The notes beneath the pieces are model-generated. The model ran no database searches. It was not told the origin of the DNA and saw nothing but the letters and a program-made list of their open reading frames with translations. A program made the position numbers and the translations under genes. Below, piece by piece: positions 1 to 5,660 of a stretch of DNA of 5,693 nt (its first letter is position 1; each line of letters begins with the position of its first letter). Source of the DNA: an uncultured Methylococcaceae bacterium (GTDB lineage: Bacteria; Pseudomonadota; Gammaproteobacteria; Methylococcales; Methylococcaceae); contig CAIVXW010000400.1 in assembly GCA_903910005.1 (NCBI GenBank), positions 1-5,693 of the forward strand. Direction: 5' to 3'.

Positions 1-117
1 AGACACTGTCCGCACGTCCGCCGTCAGCAGGTTGCCCAGAAACGTGCGGGCATCTTCACCGCTGACCGCAATCACGCCAAAATCCGGCAGTTCAAACCGG
101 CTATCATTGAGTTCCAT
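1..117 (-). CDS. ygfZ: YgfZ-like folate-binding protein, N-terminal fragment (gene continues beyond the window)
   Basis: The reverse strand from an ATG at 117 stays open through all 39 codons to the window edge. The peptide runs MELNDSRFELPDFGVIAVSG and then EDARTFLGNLLTADV. This matches the start of the YgfZ/GcvT-like (CAF17-type) family, whose N-terminal region typically reads like L-x-x-FGxIxVxGxDAxxFLQxQLTxDV. Family members bind tetrahydrofolate and help assemble or repair iron-sulphur clusters in the cytoplasm. The glutamines usually seen in the FLQGQ segment are replaced by Gly-Asn here. An in-frame stop lies at 133-135, so the start is the ATG at 117 or a TTG just before it at 120; there is no strong Shine-Dalgarno. 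A terminator upstream separates it from the small membrane protein gene. The conserved Cys motif near the C-terminus is outside the window, so the family call rests on the N-terminus only. Confidence 0.68.
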   Translation of the reverse strand, partial: MELNDSRFELPDFGVIAVSGEDARTFLGNLLTADVRTVS

Positions 118-144
118 CAAGGGTACCGACCATCAGAAAAAGTC

Positions 145-180
145 AAAAAAATACCCCGGCATCCCTGGAGAATGACGGGG
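145..180 (-). terminator. Intrinsic terminator after the small membrane protein gene
   Basis: Read leftwards, the bases at 180-154 form a 27-nt hairpin. It has a 5-bp outer stem CCCCG/CGGGG, a T-C mismatch, a 5-bp inner stem CATTC/GGATG with one G-U pair, and a 5-nt loop. It is followed at once by TA and a run of seven T residues (145-151 on the plus strand), and then by TTTTT a few bases later. This is a standard rho-independent terminator. It lies 41 bp past the stop codon of the gene at 221-565 and would end that transcript before the ygfZ-like gene. Confidence 0.75.
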
Positions 181-220
181 CGGGTTTGTGCGCGGGCACA
201 CTCACCGGATGAGCGGATGA

Positions 221-565
221 TCAGGCAGCGTCTTCGGCTGCGGGGGTTTGCATGGATTCGATCAGTGCGTCAAACCGCTTGATCTGGGTATTGCCGAACG
301 TGGCGATGTCAATACCGATGTTGAACAGCAAGGTATACAGGGCGGGCATGCGTGATACCACCCAGCCCAGGTAGCCCAGGGCAGCAATGCCAACGGCAAC
401 GGCCAGCACGGTGGGCAAACCGATACCATGCAGCAATTTGATGAGCTGGGCCATGATGTCCAGCGGTATGATGAGCAGTACACCGAAGTACACCAGTGCC
501 ATGAATGTGAACAGCACGAAAGTGATGAATTTGAAAATTTTGGTCAGGGCGATATTGAGTTTCAT
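221..565 (-). CDS. Small hydrophobic membrane protein of unknown function (114 aa)
   Basis: I do not recognise a family. The protein starts with a short basic segment (MKLNIALTKIFKF). A long hydrophobic stretch follows at about residues 11-35, then a second at about 49-70 (Gly/Ala/Val-rich), a shorter hydrophobic segment at about 75-90, and a polar, acidic tail (residues 98-114, ending AAEDAA). It should be an inner-membrane protein with two, possibly three, membrane spans and no soluble domain. The start ATG at 563-565 has a well placed GGAG six bases upstream, and the stop is followed by a clear terminator, so this is a real gene despite its size. It lies on the same strand as the HDO and carbamoyltransferase genes but 161 bp downstream, across a stem-loop-rich spacer. 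Whether it belongs to the same transcript is open. No cysteine or histidine cluster suggests metal or heme binding. Confidence 0.72.
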   Translation of the reverse strand: MKLNIALTKIFKFITFVLFTFMALVYFGVLLIIPLDIMAQLIKLLHGIGLPTVLAVAVGIAALGYLGWVVSRMPALYTLLFNIGIDIATFGNTQIKRFDALIESMQTPAAEDAA

Positions 566-571
566 CAGTTA

Positions 572-575
572 CTCC
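572..575 (-). promoter_or_regulatory. Shine-Dalgarno site of the small membrane protein gene
   Basis: The reverse strand reads GCGGAGTAACTGATG, giving a GGAG core with a 6-nt spacer before the ATG at 563-565. This fixes the start of the 114-residue protein and is the clearest ribosome binding site in the window. It lies 8 bases after the GC-rich hairpin at 584-603, so folding of that hairpin or termination at it could affect expression. Confidence 0.7.
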
Positions 576-576
576 G

Positions 577-610
577 CGAGAAACCCCGCGCTTCAGGGCG
601 GGGAAGGATA
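577..610 (+). mobile_element. Possible relic of an IS200/IS605-type right end (hairpin only, no transposase)
   Basis: The plus strand reads GAAACCCCGCGCTTCAGGGC and continues GGGGAAGGATAG. The 20 bases at 584-603 fold into a stem of six GC pairs, one G-G mismatch and one more C-G pair, closed by a TTCA loop. From memory, the layout GAAAC, then CCCCGCCC-loop-GGGCGGGG, then (A)GGAT resembles the subterminal hairpin at the 3' end of many IS200/IS605 elements, which also forms the end of the TnpB guide-RNA scaffold. There is no tnpA or tnpB beside it: the DNA to the left encodes the small membrane protein on the other strand. If it is an IS end, only the tip survives or a tip was captured. Alternatively the hairpin is a leftward terminator or attenuator, since on the minus strand it is followed by TTTCTC. 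Confidence 0.32.
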
Positions 611-714
611 GTGGCTGCAACATTACAGCCACCGGAATGGGTGCAGGCTTTCCACCTGCCGGGCCGTCAGGCTCCGCCCTTCAAGGGCCGGGTCGATAAG
701 CCGGACTCATCCGG
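611..714. other. Stem-loop-rich intergenic spacer (four further hairpins)
   Basis: The spacer between the small membrane gene and the HDO gene carries, after the hairpin at 584-603, four more short inverted repeats. These are GTGGCTG/CAGCCAC (611-617 with 626-632, 8-nt loop), GCAGG/CCTGC (643-647 with 655-659, 7-nt loop), GCCCTT-C-AAGGGC (676-688), and CCGG-ACTCAT-CCGG (701-704 with 711-714). The one at 676-688 shares CGCxCTTCA and GGGC with the hairpin at 584-603, as if it were a second, diverged copy. No open reading frame of its own is convincing. The spacer could hold a structured RNA, a leader or attenuator for the 114-residue gene, or remains of a mobile element. No known riboswitch consensus was recognised. 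Confidence 0.45.
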
Positions 715-726
715 GAGGGCGGCATT

Positions 727-2772
727 CTAGCATATCCGGTCTGCCCTGCGGCCATGCCCCAGCCGTTCCGGCAGATAATGAAGGGCCAAACCGGCCACCA
801 GACTGAGGCTGGCTGCATTCAGGGAGTCATGGCCGCGAATCACCCGCTGCCATAATCCGGTCAGGGCCGGTTGGCCCAGTTGCCGTTCCTGTTGGGCCAT
901 GAAGGATTCCAGCGCGTTTCTGGCCAGGGCCGTATGCCCGCTGGCCGGGTTGTCGATTGACAGATGCAAACGGAACAGGGTGGTGTCCATGCCGTAATGG
1001 GCCAGAACGTCAATGGCCCGCAGGTAGGTGGCTCCCAGGCCACTCAGTTCGATGGCCAGGTTGAGTCCCATCAATTCAGGGAAATACCGCCCGGCCAGCC
1101 AGCCCATACTCAACAGATAGACCGGCAGATCAAAGGCCGCTGCGATAAAGCGGCGATCCGCGACGAATGCCTCGCTGTCGATGGGGGGAAGCGAAAGGGC
1201 CAGGCTGTCGAGCAGGCGGCGGTAGACGTTGGGGTGGTTCCATTCCGCCTGGCCGTTGCCGATTTCGTCGGCGTAAATTTGCAGCAGCGACTGACGTACC
1301 CCGTCCAGTCGGCCATCGTGACCGGCCACGCCAATCAGCCAGGCACCGTCCACCAGAATGGCGGGAGCCAGTTGCAGCAGGGCGAAACGGCAAAAATCGC
1401 GGCTGATACCGGGGGCAGCGACCAGCGGGCGATGGCGGTCGAGTTCCTGCCGATGGGTCGCGTCAATGAAATGACGGAGCGATCCGGCTGCATAAGGACG
1501 TGGCAGACGGGGCTGCCGCGACAGCCGGGCCAGCCACTGGCCACGTCGCAAGGTGCGCTGAACCACCCGGTCAGCCGCCCTTGGCACGGCCAGTGGCGTG
1601 TCTACCTGCAGGAGGGCATGGTAGAGCCGACGGGCCGTCGGTGTGCCGGATGTTATTGCGTCACTCCGCTGGCGTAGCACTGCGCCCGGTGGGGGGAGGG
1701 AGGACTGGCTTGTCGGCGGCGTGGGCCAATCAATGGTGGTCTCGTCCGACTGCATCCATCGCTGCCATTGTTGCTGTTCGGTGGTGGAAAAAACCCCGAA
1801 CATCGGCCCGCCAAACTGCATGGCCCGCAGCAAACGGCTACCCTGGGGGCACGCGGTATCGCTCCAGGGGGAATCCTTCAGTTTGTCCAGCCAGTCATCC
1901 GGATCGGTACTCGTACGCATCCATTCATCCAGCGAGCGTCCCCCCAGCCGAACCCGACCGTGATAGCCAATGGCATGTGCCTGCCGGGCGGCGACCAGGT
2001 CACGCACCACCTGGCGCGGAGACGAAACCGACTGCATCCAGCCAATCGCCCCTTCGACCAGACCGCTAAAAGCCGCCCGGTACAGGGCGTACCCCTGCGC
2101 CAGTCGGGGCTGGAAATCGGCCTGTGTCTGCGCCGTACAGGTCGCAATCGCCCGGTGAATCAGAGCCCGTTCCACTGTCTGTCCGGCCTGCCGCAATTGC
2201 ACCCAGCCGGTCAGGGCCGACGGCATGACGGCCTGCCACCAGTGTCCTTCCAGTTCGTAATGGGCTCGGGTAAACCCCAGCAGCTCAGGGAGAAAGTGCC
2301 GGGGACGGTGCAACAGGGCAAGTTGCAGGGCAGGCATGCCCCAGACGAAATCAGCCGCTGGAATCAGTGCAGACCCCAGACCTTCTTCCAGCGAATCCGG
2401 CAATCCCAGTTCAATCAGCCCGGCCCGCAGGTGACGGGCGGGGGCTGCCAGCGGCTCGGCCAGGGACAGCGAGCGGCTGTAGAGTTCGAACAGATGGCAC
2501 TCACTGTCCCGCTGTGCCGTGTCCGGTCGGGCCACTCGTGCCAACCACACCCCCGCCAGCCACAGGGTGGGAGCCAGACATGCCAAAAACTGACGCGATT
2601 GCGCTGCCGACGGTGGGAACGGTACTGCCGGTGGCAGCCAGTCAGTCGGTACGGTCGGCAGGGTCGCGCCGGTATCGGTCAGGTGTAACCGCAGGTAATC
2701 ATCCAGTTCTGCAGGGGTGACCGCCCCGTCCATGATGGCCTGACACAAACGGTGCGGCGTGGCTGCGGTCAT
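727..2772 (-). CDS. Tandem-domain heme-oxygenase-like diiron oxidase (HDO) family protein, 681 aa
   Basis: This is a soluble protein of the iron-containing redox enzyme (HDO) family, relatives of SznF, UndA and BesC. Those enzymes use a nonheme diiron site and O2 for N-oxygenation, decarboxylation or C-C cleavage. The C-terminal half (about 460-630) carries the candidate ligand set: E503 in YADEIGNG, H513 in NHPNVY, E575 in LAIEL, and H603, D607 and H613 in HLSIDNPASGH. The N-terminal half (about 60-330) aligns at a nearly constant offset of 402-403 residues: LY at 97 with IY at 499, LRAGL at 115 with YRRLL at 517, and PELLG at 162 with PELMG at 565. It keeps a Glu (E173) but has S101 and P111 in place of E503 and H513 and no HxxxD motif, so it is probably a catalytically dead copy. 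A linker of about 130 residues includes GGPMFGVF (321-328). The ATG overlaps the TGA of the carbamoyltransferase (ATGA), which implies translational coupling. No signal peptide is seen. The reaction and substrate are unknown. Confidence 0.78.
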   Translation of the reverse strand: MTAATPHRLCQAIMDGAVTPAELDDYLRLHLTDTGATLPTVPTDWLPPAVPFPPSAAQSRQFLACLAPTLWLAGVWLARVARPDTAQRDSECHLFELYSRSLSLAEPLAAPARHLRAGLIELGLPDSLEEGLGSALIPAADFVWGMPALQLALLHRPRHFLPELLGFTRAHYELEGHWWQAVMPSALTGWVQLRQAGQTVERALIHRAIATCTAQTQADFQPRLAQGYALYRAAFSGLVEGAIGWMQSVSSPRQVVRDLVAARQAHAIGYHGRVRLGGRSLDEWMRTSTDPDDWLDKLKDSPWSDTACPQGSRLLRAMQFGGPMFGVFSTTEQQQWQRWMQSDETTIDWPTPPTSQSSLPPPGAVLRQRSDAITSGTPTARRLYHALLQVDTPLAVPRAADRVVQRTLRRGQWLARLSRQPRLPRPYAAGSLRHFIDATHRQELDRHRPLVAAPGISRDFCRFALLQLAPAILVDGAWLIGVAGHDGRLDGVRQSLLQIYADEIGNGQAEWNHPNVYRRLLDSLALSLPPIDSEAFVADRRFIAAAFDLPVYLLSMGWLAGRYFPELMGLNLAIELSGLGATYLRAIDVLAHYGMDTTLFRLHLSIDNPASGHTALARNALESFMAQQERQLGQPALTGLWQRVIRGHDSLNAASLSLVAGLALHYLPERLGHGRRADRIC

Positions 2773-4532
2773 GGTGTCGCCGCTTTGCTGAACAGAAAAT
2801 CACCCAGCACCAGATCATCCAGGCCGGAGGTCATGAATACCGCGACTGCGTCCTCAACACTGTGGACAATGGGTTTGCCCATGACGTTAAAACTGGTATT
2901 GAGCAGTAGCGGAACCTGGGTACGCCGGTAAAATTCGGCCAGTAACGGATGAAAATAGGGGTTCCAGTCAGGTCTGACGCTTTGCAGACGGCCAGTGCCA
3001 TCGGCGTGAACCACGGCAGGCACCCGGGCCATTGCGTCGGGGCGGAAGCGCAGTGTACGTTCCATGTAGGGTGAAGCCTGATAATCGTCGAAATAATCCG
3101 GACCCCGTTCGTGCAGGATGGCCGGGGCATAGGGACGAAAGCGTTCCCGGAATTTCACCTCGCGGTTGATTCGCTCTCCCATGTCGGGCTGGCGCGGGTC
3201 AGCCAGAATGGAGCGATGACCCAAAGCCCGTGGTCCCAGTTCGGCACGCCCCTGCACCCAGCCCAGAATATGCCCCTGGGCCAGCCGTTCCGCCGCCACG
3301 GTGTGAATCTGCCCATCGGGATGAAACCCGACCGGCAAGCCGCTGTAACGGGCCACCCGTTCGATCGCGTGTGTCGCCAGCGTGTGCCCGAGGTAGGGTG
3401 ACAGGTGGGCCGGTACATGCGTCCGGGTTGGATGATCGGCCTGCCAGGCCAGCCAGGCCGCCCCAAGAGCCGTGCCGTCATCGGCCGGTGCCGGTGGAAC
3501 GAACAGCGATTGAAACGGGGTTTCCGCCAGTATCCGGCCATTGGCGGAGGAATTGAGGGCGCATCCTCCGGCCAGAACCAGATTGTCGCAGGGATGCTGT
3601 CGATGCAGGTGAGTCAGCAGGTGGTTCAGGGTTTCGCTGAAAAACTGTTGACCGCTGGCAGCCAGGGTAGCGGCGGCTTCAGGCGGAGCCGTGGGGGAAC
3701 GGCGGTGACATTCCAGCTCGTGCAGCAACCGGGCGTGGGCAGTCGCGGTGGGGCGTTTCAGATCAAGTCCGTCAACCGTCAGCAACCCGCCCAGAGTCCG
3801 GATCAGGGCCGGATCGGCTGTGCCATAGGCAGCCAGCCCCATCACTTTCCATTCTTCCCCGCCCATCCAGTCAAATCCGCACAGTTCGGTGAGCTTCATG
3901 TAGTAGAATCCCAGGCTCTGGGCACCCCTGGATCTGAACAGGGGCGTGATGCGCCCCTCCTGGAAGGCATAATAGGCCAATGCCCCTTCCTCACCGTAGG
4001 AATCAATGACCGCACACACGGCCTCGGAGTAGGGGCTGCCCAGACAGGCCAGGGCGGCATGGGTCAGATGGTGATCATAGTGACGGAAATGAACCGGCGC
4101 ATCCGGAAAATCGGTGCGGAGAATGCGGGCCAGGTTAAGGTTGCGGCGGCGTATGGCCTGACGCTGGGAGGCCATCATGTGGTGTAACTGGAAGGTCGGC
4201 ACCGGAGCAACCAGCGGACGCGGTTCGCGTTGCAGTAGCCCGCCGGGTGATAACCAGCCCAGAACTGCCGCCAGGTTTTCATAGTAGGGACGCGAATCCA
4301 GCCAGTTGTCAGCCACTACAAAGGCACCGGCATCGGGGCAATGCCGACGCAACAGTTGCGGGAGCAGATAAAGGTTGTCGGGGGGGGCGTCAAGAGCCCG
4401 TTTGTATTGCAGAAACCGCTCAGTGGCTTCGGCAAACAGAACGTTCCCGGCCTCATCAAGCAGAGCCAGGGCCGGATCGTGGTAGGTGGCACAAAGGCCA
4501 ATATAATAAGTCCGAGTATTTTTTCGCTGCAT
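2769..4532 (-). CDS. Carbamoyltransferase of the NodU/CmcH/TobZ family (587 aa)
   Basis: The protein has the complete two-domain layout of O-carbamoyltransferases, which make carbamoyl-adenylate from carbamoyl phosphate and ATP and pass the carbamoyl group to a hydroxyl of a small molecule. The N-terminal Kae1-like domain shows YIGLCATYHDPALAL near the start, the metal-binding DHHLTHAA (H154 and H158 counted from the ATG), VIDSYGEEG (D177), GGEEWKVMGLAAYG, GGCALN (322-327) and PPAPADDGTALGAA (D351/D352). The C-terminal domain shows GRAELGPRALGHRS (from 428), FRPYAP (465-470), a DGTGRLQSV segment, and NTSFN (545-549). The length is normal for the family. The ATG at 4532 is preferred because the conserved YYIG core begins eight residues later. 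A TTG at 4565 would add 11 unconserved residues and overlap the divergent gene's start. No strong Shine-Dalgarno is visible. The stop overlaps the HDO gene start. The acceptor cannot be predicted from sequence. Confidence 0.92.
   Translation of the reverse strand: MQRKNTRTYYIGLCATYHDPALALLDEAGNVLFAEATERFLQYKRALDAPPDNLYLLPQLLRRHCPDAGAFVVADNWLDSRPYYENLAAVLGWLSPGGLLQREPRPLVAPVPTFQLHHMMASQRQAIRRRNLNLARILRTDFPDAPVHFRHYDHHLTHAALACLGSPYSEAVCAVIDSYGEEGALAYYAFQEGRITPLFRSRGAQSLGFYYMKLTELCGFDWMGGEEWKVMGLAAYGTADPALIRTLGGLLTVDGLDLKRPTATAHARLLHELECHRRSPTAPPEAAATLAASGQQFFSETLNHLLTHLHRQHPCDNLVLAGGCALNSSANGRILAETPFQSLFVPPAPADDGTALGAAWLAWQADHPTRTHVPAHLSPYLGHTLATHAIERVARYSGLPVGFHPDGQIHTVAAERLAQGHILGWVQGRAELGPRALGHRSILADPRQPDMGERINREVKFRERFRPYAPAILHERGPDYFDDYQASPYMERTLRFRPDAMARVPAVVHADGTGRLQSVRPDWNPYFHPLLAEFYRRTQVPLLLNTSFNVMGKPIVHSVEDAVAVFMTSGLDDLVLGDFLFSKAATP
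4502..4507 (+). promoter_or_regulatory. Candidate -10 box for the AlkB-like gene, inside the carbamoyltransferase coding region
   Basis: A perfect TATAAT lies about 46 bp before the ATG at 4553, on the coding strand of the AlkB-like gene. With a normal start point this would give a 5' leader of roughly 35-40 nt. The -35 region at 14-19 bp spacing is poor (GTGGTA-like) and there is no extended TG, so an activator may be needed or the match may be chance: these bases also encode the YYI of the carbamoyltransferase N-terminus on the other strand. It is the only AT-rich stretch in this part of the window. No equally good leftward promoter was found for the carbamoyltransferase. Confidence 0.35.
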
Positions 4533-4552
4533 TGTCGTGTTTACTGATTTCC

Positions 4553-5569
4553 ATGCACATACCAACCTTGACCCGGCTGACTGAATGCTGGTGGCTGGGC
4601 TACAGCCTGAGCCTGATTTTTCCGCTGACCCTGCTGGGGTTTCTGGCCACGGGACCCCATACTTTTCCGACCGTATTGCTGTATGGCATGCCCATGCTGC
4701 TGGTCATTCTGCTGGATCGTTACGGCCCCGCCGAACCGCGTATCGTACCGGGCCACGCGCCGACATGGTTCTTCGACGGCATCCTGTACGGACTCTCATT
4801 GTTGCAAATATTGAACGTGTTGGCACTGGGTTGGCTGGTGTCACGCCTCACCTGGGCGACTCCGGCGGACATTACCCTGAGCCTGATCCATCTGCTGCTG
4901 ATTCGCCTGATGGCCGGTCCCAACGCCTGCTGTGCCGCCATTTGTCCGGCGCACGAACTGATACACCGGCGCAAGCCCTGGCAAAGACGGCTGGGACGAT
5001 TGCTGCTGACCACCGTTTGCTACGACCATTTTCACGTCTCGCACAAGCAAGCCCATCATGCCCATCTGGGCGGGGCGGGCGATCCCTCCACCGCAACACG
5101 GGGCGAACGGTTTGACGATTTTTTCCGGCGCAGTATCCGTGACCAGTGGCGGCAGGCCTGGCAAAACCGACCGCACCGGGTGGTGCAAGGGTTGGCGGTG
5201 GAGCTGGGCTGGGTGTTGTTGCAGTGGCTCTGTTTTGGCCCGCTGGCCGCTCTGGTATTTCTCAACCAGGCCTATCACGGGGTTCGGGTGCTGGAAGCCG
5301 TCAATTATTTTCAGCACTACGGGCTATTGCGTGACCAATACGGTTTATCGGCCCGAGCCTGGCGCAACGATTCAGCCATCAGCCTGTTCCTGTTCATCGG
5401 CTTGACCCGCCACGCCGATCACCACCTGCGCCCCGCCATTCCCTACCCGCAACTCCGGACACTCGAACAGGGGCCCTGCATGGGACGTGGTTACCTCTGG
5501 ACAGCCATGCTGGTACTCCGGCGGGATCAACAATTCCGCAACGAGGCCGAGCAGGTTTTACTGCCGTAG
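4553..5569 (+). CDS. AlkB-like membrane diiron hydroxylase/desaturase (338 aa)
   Basis: This is an integral membrane protein of the alkane monooxygenase / fatty acid desaturase superfamily, whose members use O2 and a histidine-bound diiron centre to hydroxylate or desaturate alkyl chains at the cytoplasmic membrane. The histidine motifs are in AlkB order and spacing: HELIH (H134, H138), SHKQAHH (H164, H168, H169), NYFQHYGL (H255), and LTRHADHH (H287, H290, H291), nine histidines in all. Downstream, RPAIPYPQLRTLEQGP parallels the AlkB segment after box 3. Hydrophobic segments lie at about 14-33, 38-54, 74-95, 105-121, 213-238 and 275-284. Differences from alkane-degrading AlkB: shorter (338 against about 400 residues) and Ser-His-x-x-Ala-His-His instead of Glu-His-x-x-Gly-His-His in box 2. 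The ATG at 4553 is chosen because the first membrane helix follows directly; no Shine-Dalgarno is evident. No rubredoxin lies beside it. Divergent from the carbamoyltransferase, which suggests a shared pathway rather than alkane growth. Confidence 0.85.
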   Translation: MHIPTLTRLTECWWLGYSLSLIFPLTLLGFLATGPHTFPTVLLYGMPMLLVILLDRYGPAEPRIVPGHAPTWFFDGILYGLSLLQILNVLALGWLVSRLTWATPADITLSLIHLLLIRLMAGPNACCAAICPAHELIHRRKPWQRRLGRLLLTTVCYDHFHVSHKQAHHAHLGGAGDPSTATRGERFDDFFRRSIRDQWRQAWQNRPHRVVQGLAVELGWVLLQWLCFGPLAALVFLNQAYHGVRVLEAVNYFQHYGLLRDQYGLSARAWRNDSAISLFLFIGLTRHADHHLRPAIPYPQLRTLEQGPCMGRGYLWTAMLVLRRDQQFRNEAEQVLLP

Positions 5570-5585
5570 GCGAGGGGCATCGGGG

Positions 5586-5620
5586 GCGAATGACGAATGG
5601 CGAATGGCGAATGGTGAGTG
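5586..5620 (+). repeat. Heptamer array, five copies of GCGAATG-type unit
   Basis: Five head-to-tail 7-mers start at 5586: GCGAATG, ACGAATG, GCGAATG, GCGAATG and GTGAGTG. They begin 17 bp after the stop codon of the AlkB-like gene. The last unit is the most diverged and is followed by GCGAT, a broken sixth copy. The unit length is not a multiple of three, and no coding role is likely. Such short tandem heptamers resemble the STRR-type intergenic repeats described in cyanobacteria and also met in other bacteria. Confidence 0.9.
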
Positions 5621-5625
5621 GCGAT

Positions 5626-5660
5626 CTGCCTTCTGCCTTCTGCCCTCTGCCCTCTGCCAT
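5626..5660 (+). repeat. Heptamer array, five copies of CTGCCYT-type unit
   Basis: Five head-to-tail 7-mers read CTGCCTT, CTGCCTT, CTGCCCT, CTGCCCT and CTGCCAT. They sit 5 bp after the GCGAATG array, and the two arrays have the same copy number and total length (35 bp each). The two units are unrelated in sequence and not complementary to each other, so this is a paired composite repeat rather than one long array. The remaining bases to 5693 show no gene, and no terminator for the AlkB-like gene was found. Confidence 0.9.

Noticed and set aside
118..146. Promoter for the ygfZ-like gene (TTGACT on the minus strand at 146-141)
   Set aside because: The only -10 candidate (TACCCT) is 15 bp away and poor, and it almost touches the start codon. 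The TTGACT overlaps the terminator T-run and is probably chance.
696..717. Hammerhead-like core GGATGAGTCCGG on the minus strand
   Set aside because: The conserved CUGAUGA core has a mismatch (CGGAUGA), and there is no GAAA at the required position after stem II.
428..730. Plus-strand frame across the small membrane gene and the hairpin spacer, considered as a tnpB or transposase remnant
   Set aside because: The translation shows no zinc-finger or RuvC-like residues of TnpB. Its first part is simply antisense to the membrane protein.
1768..2688. Long plus-strand open frame (306 codons) and another at 964-1677, opposite the HDO gene
   Set aside because: Both lie wholly antisense to the HDO coding sequence, which has clear family motifs. 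Their translations are rich in Gln, Arg and Pro with no recognisable domain, as expected for shadows of GC-rich coding DNA.
3405..4187. Plus-strand open frame of 260 codons opposite the carbamoyltransferase
   Set aside because: Antisense to highly conserved carbamoyltransferase motifs; the translation has no recognisable features.
4247..4552. N-terminal extension of the AlkB-like frame (102 codons)
   Set aside because: The extension is antisense to the carbamoyltransferase N-terminus and is low in hydrophobic residues. AlkB-type proteins begin close to the first membrane helix, so the ATG at 4553 is the start.
5394..5660. Minus-strand frame of 88 codons over the heptamer arrays
   Set aside because: Much of it is translated tandem repeat (QKAEGR-like and RHSPFVIR-like peptides), a well known spurious product of such repeats, and the rest is antisense to the AlkB-like gene.
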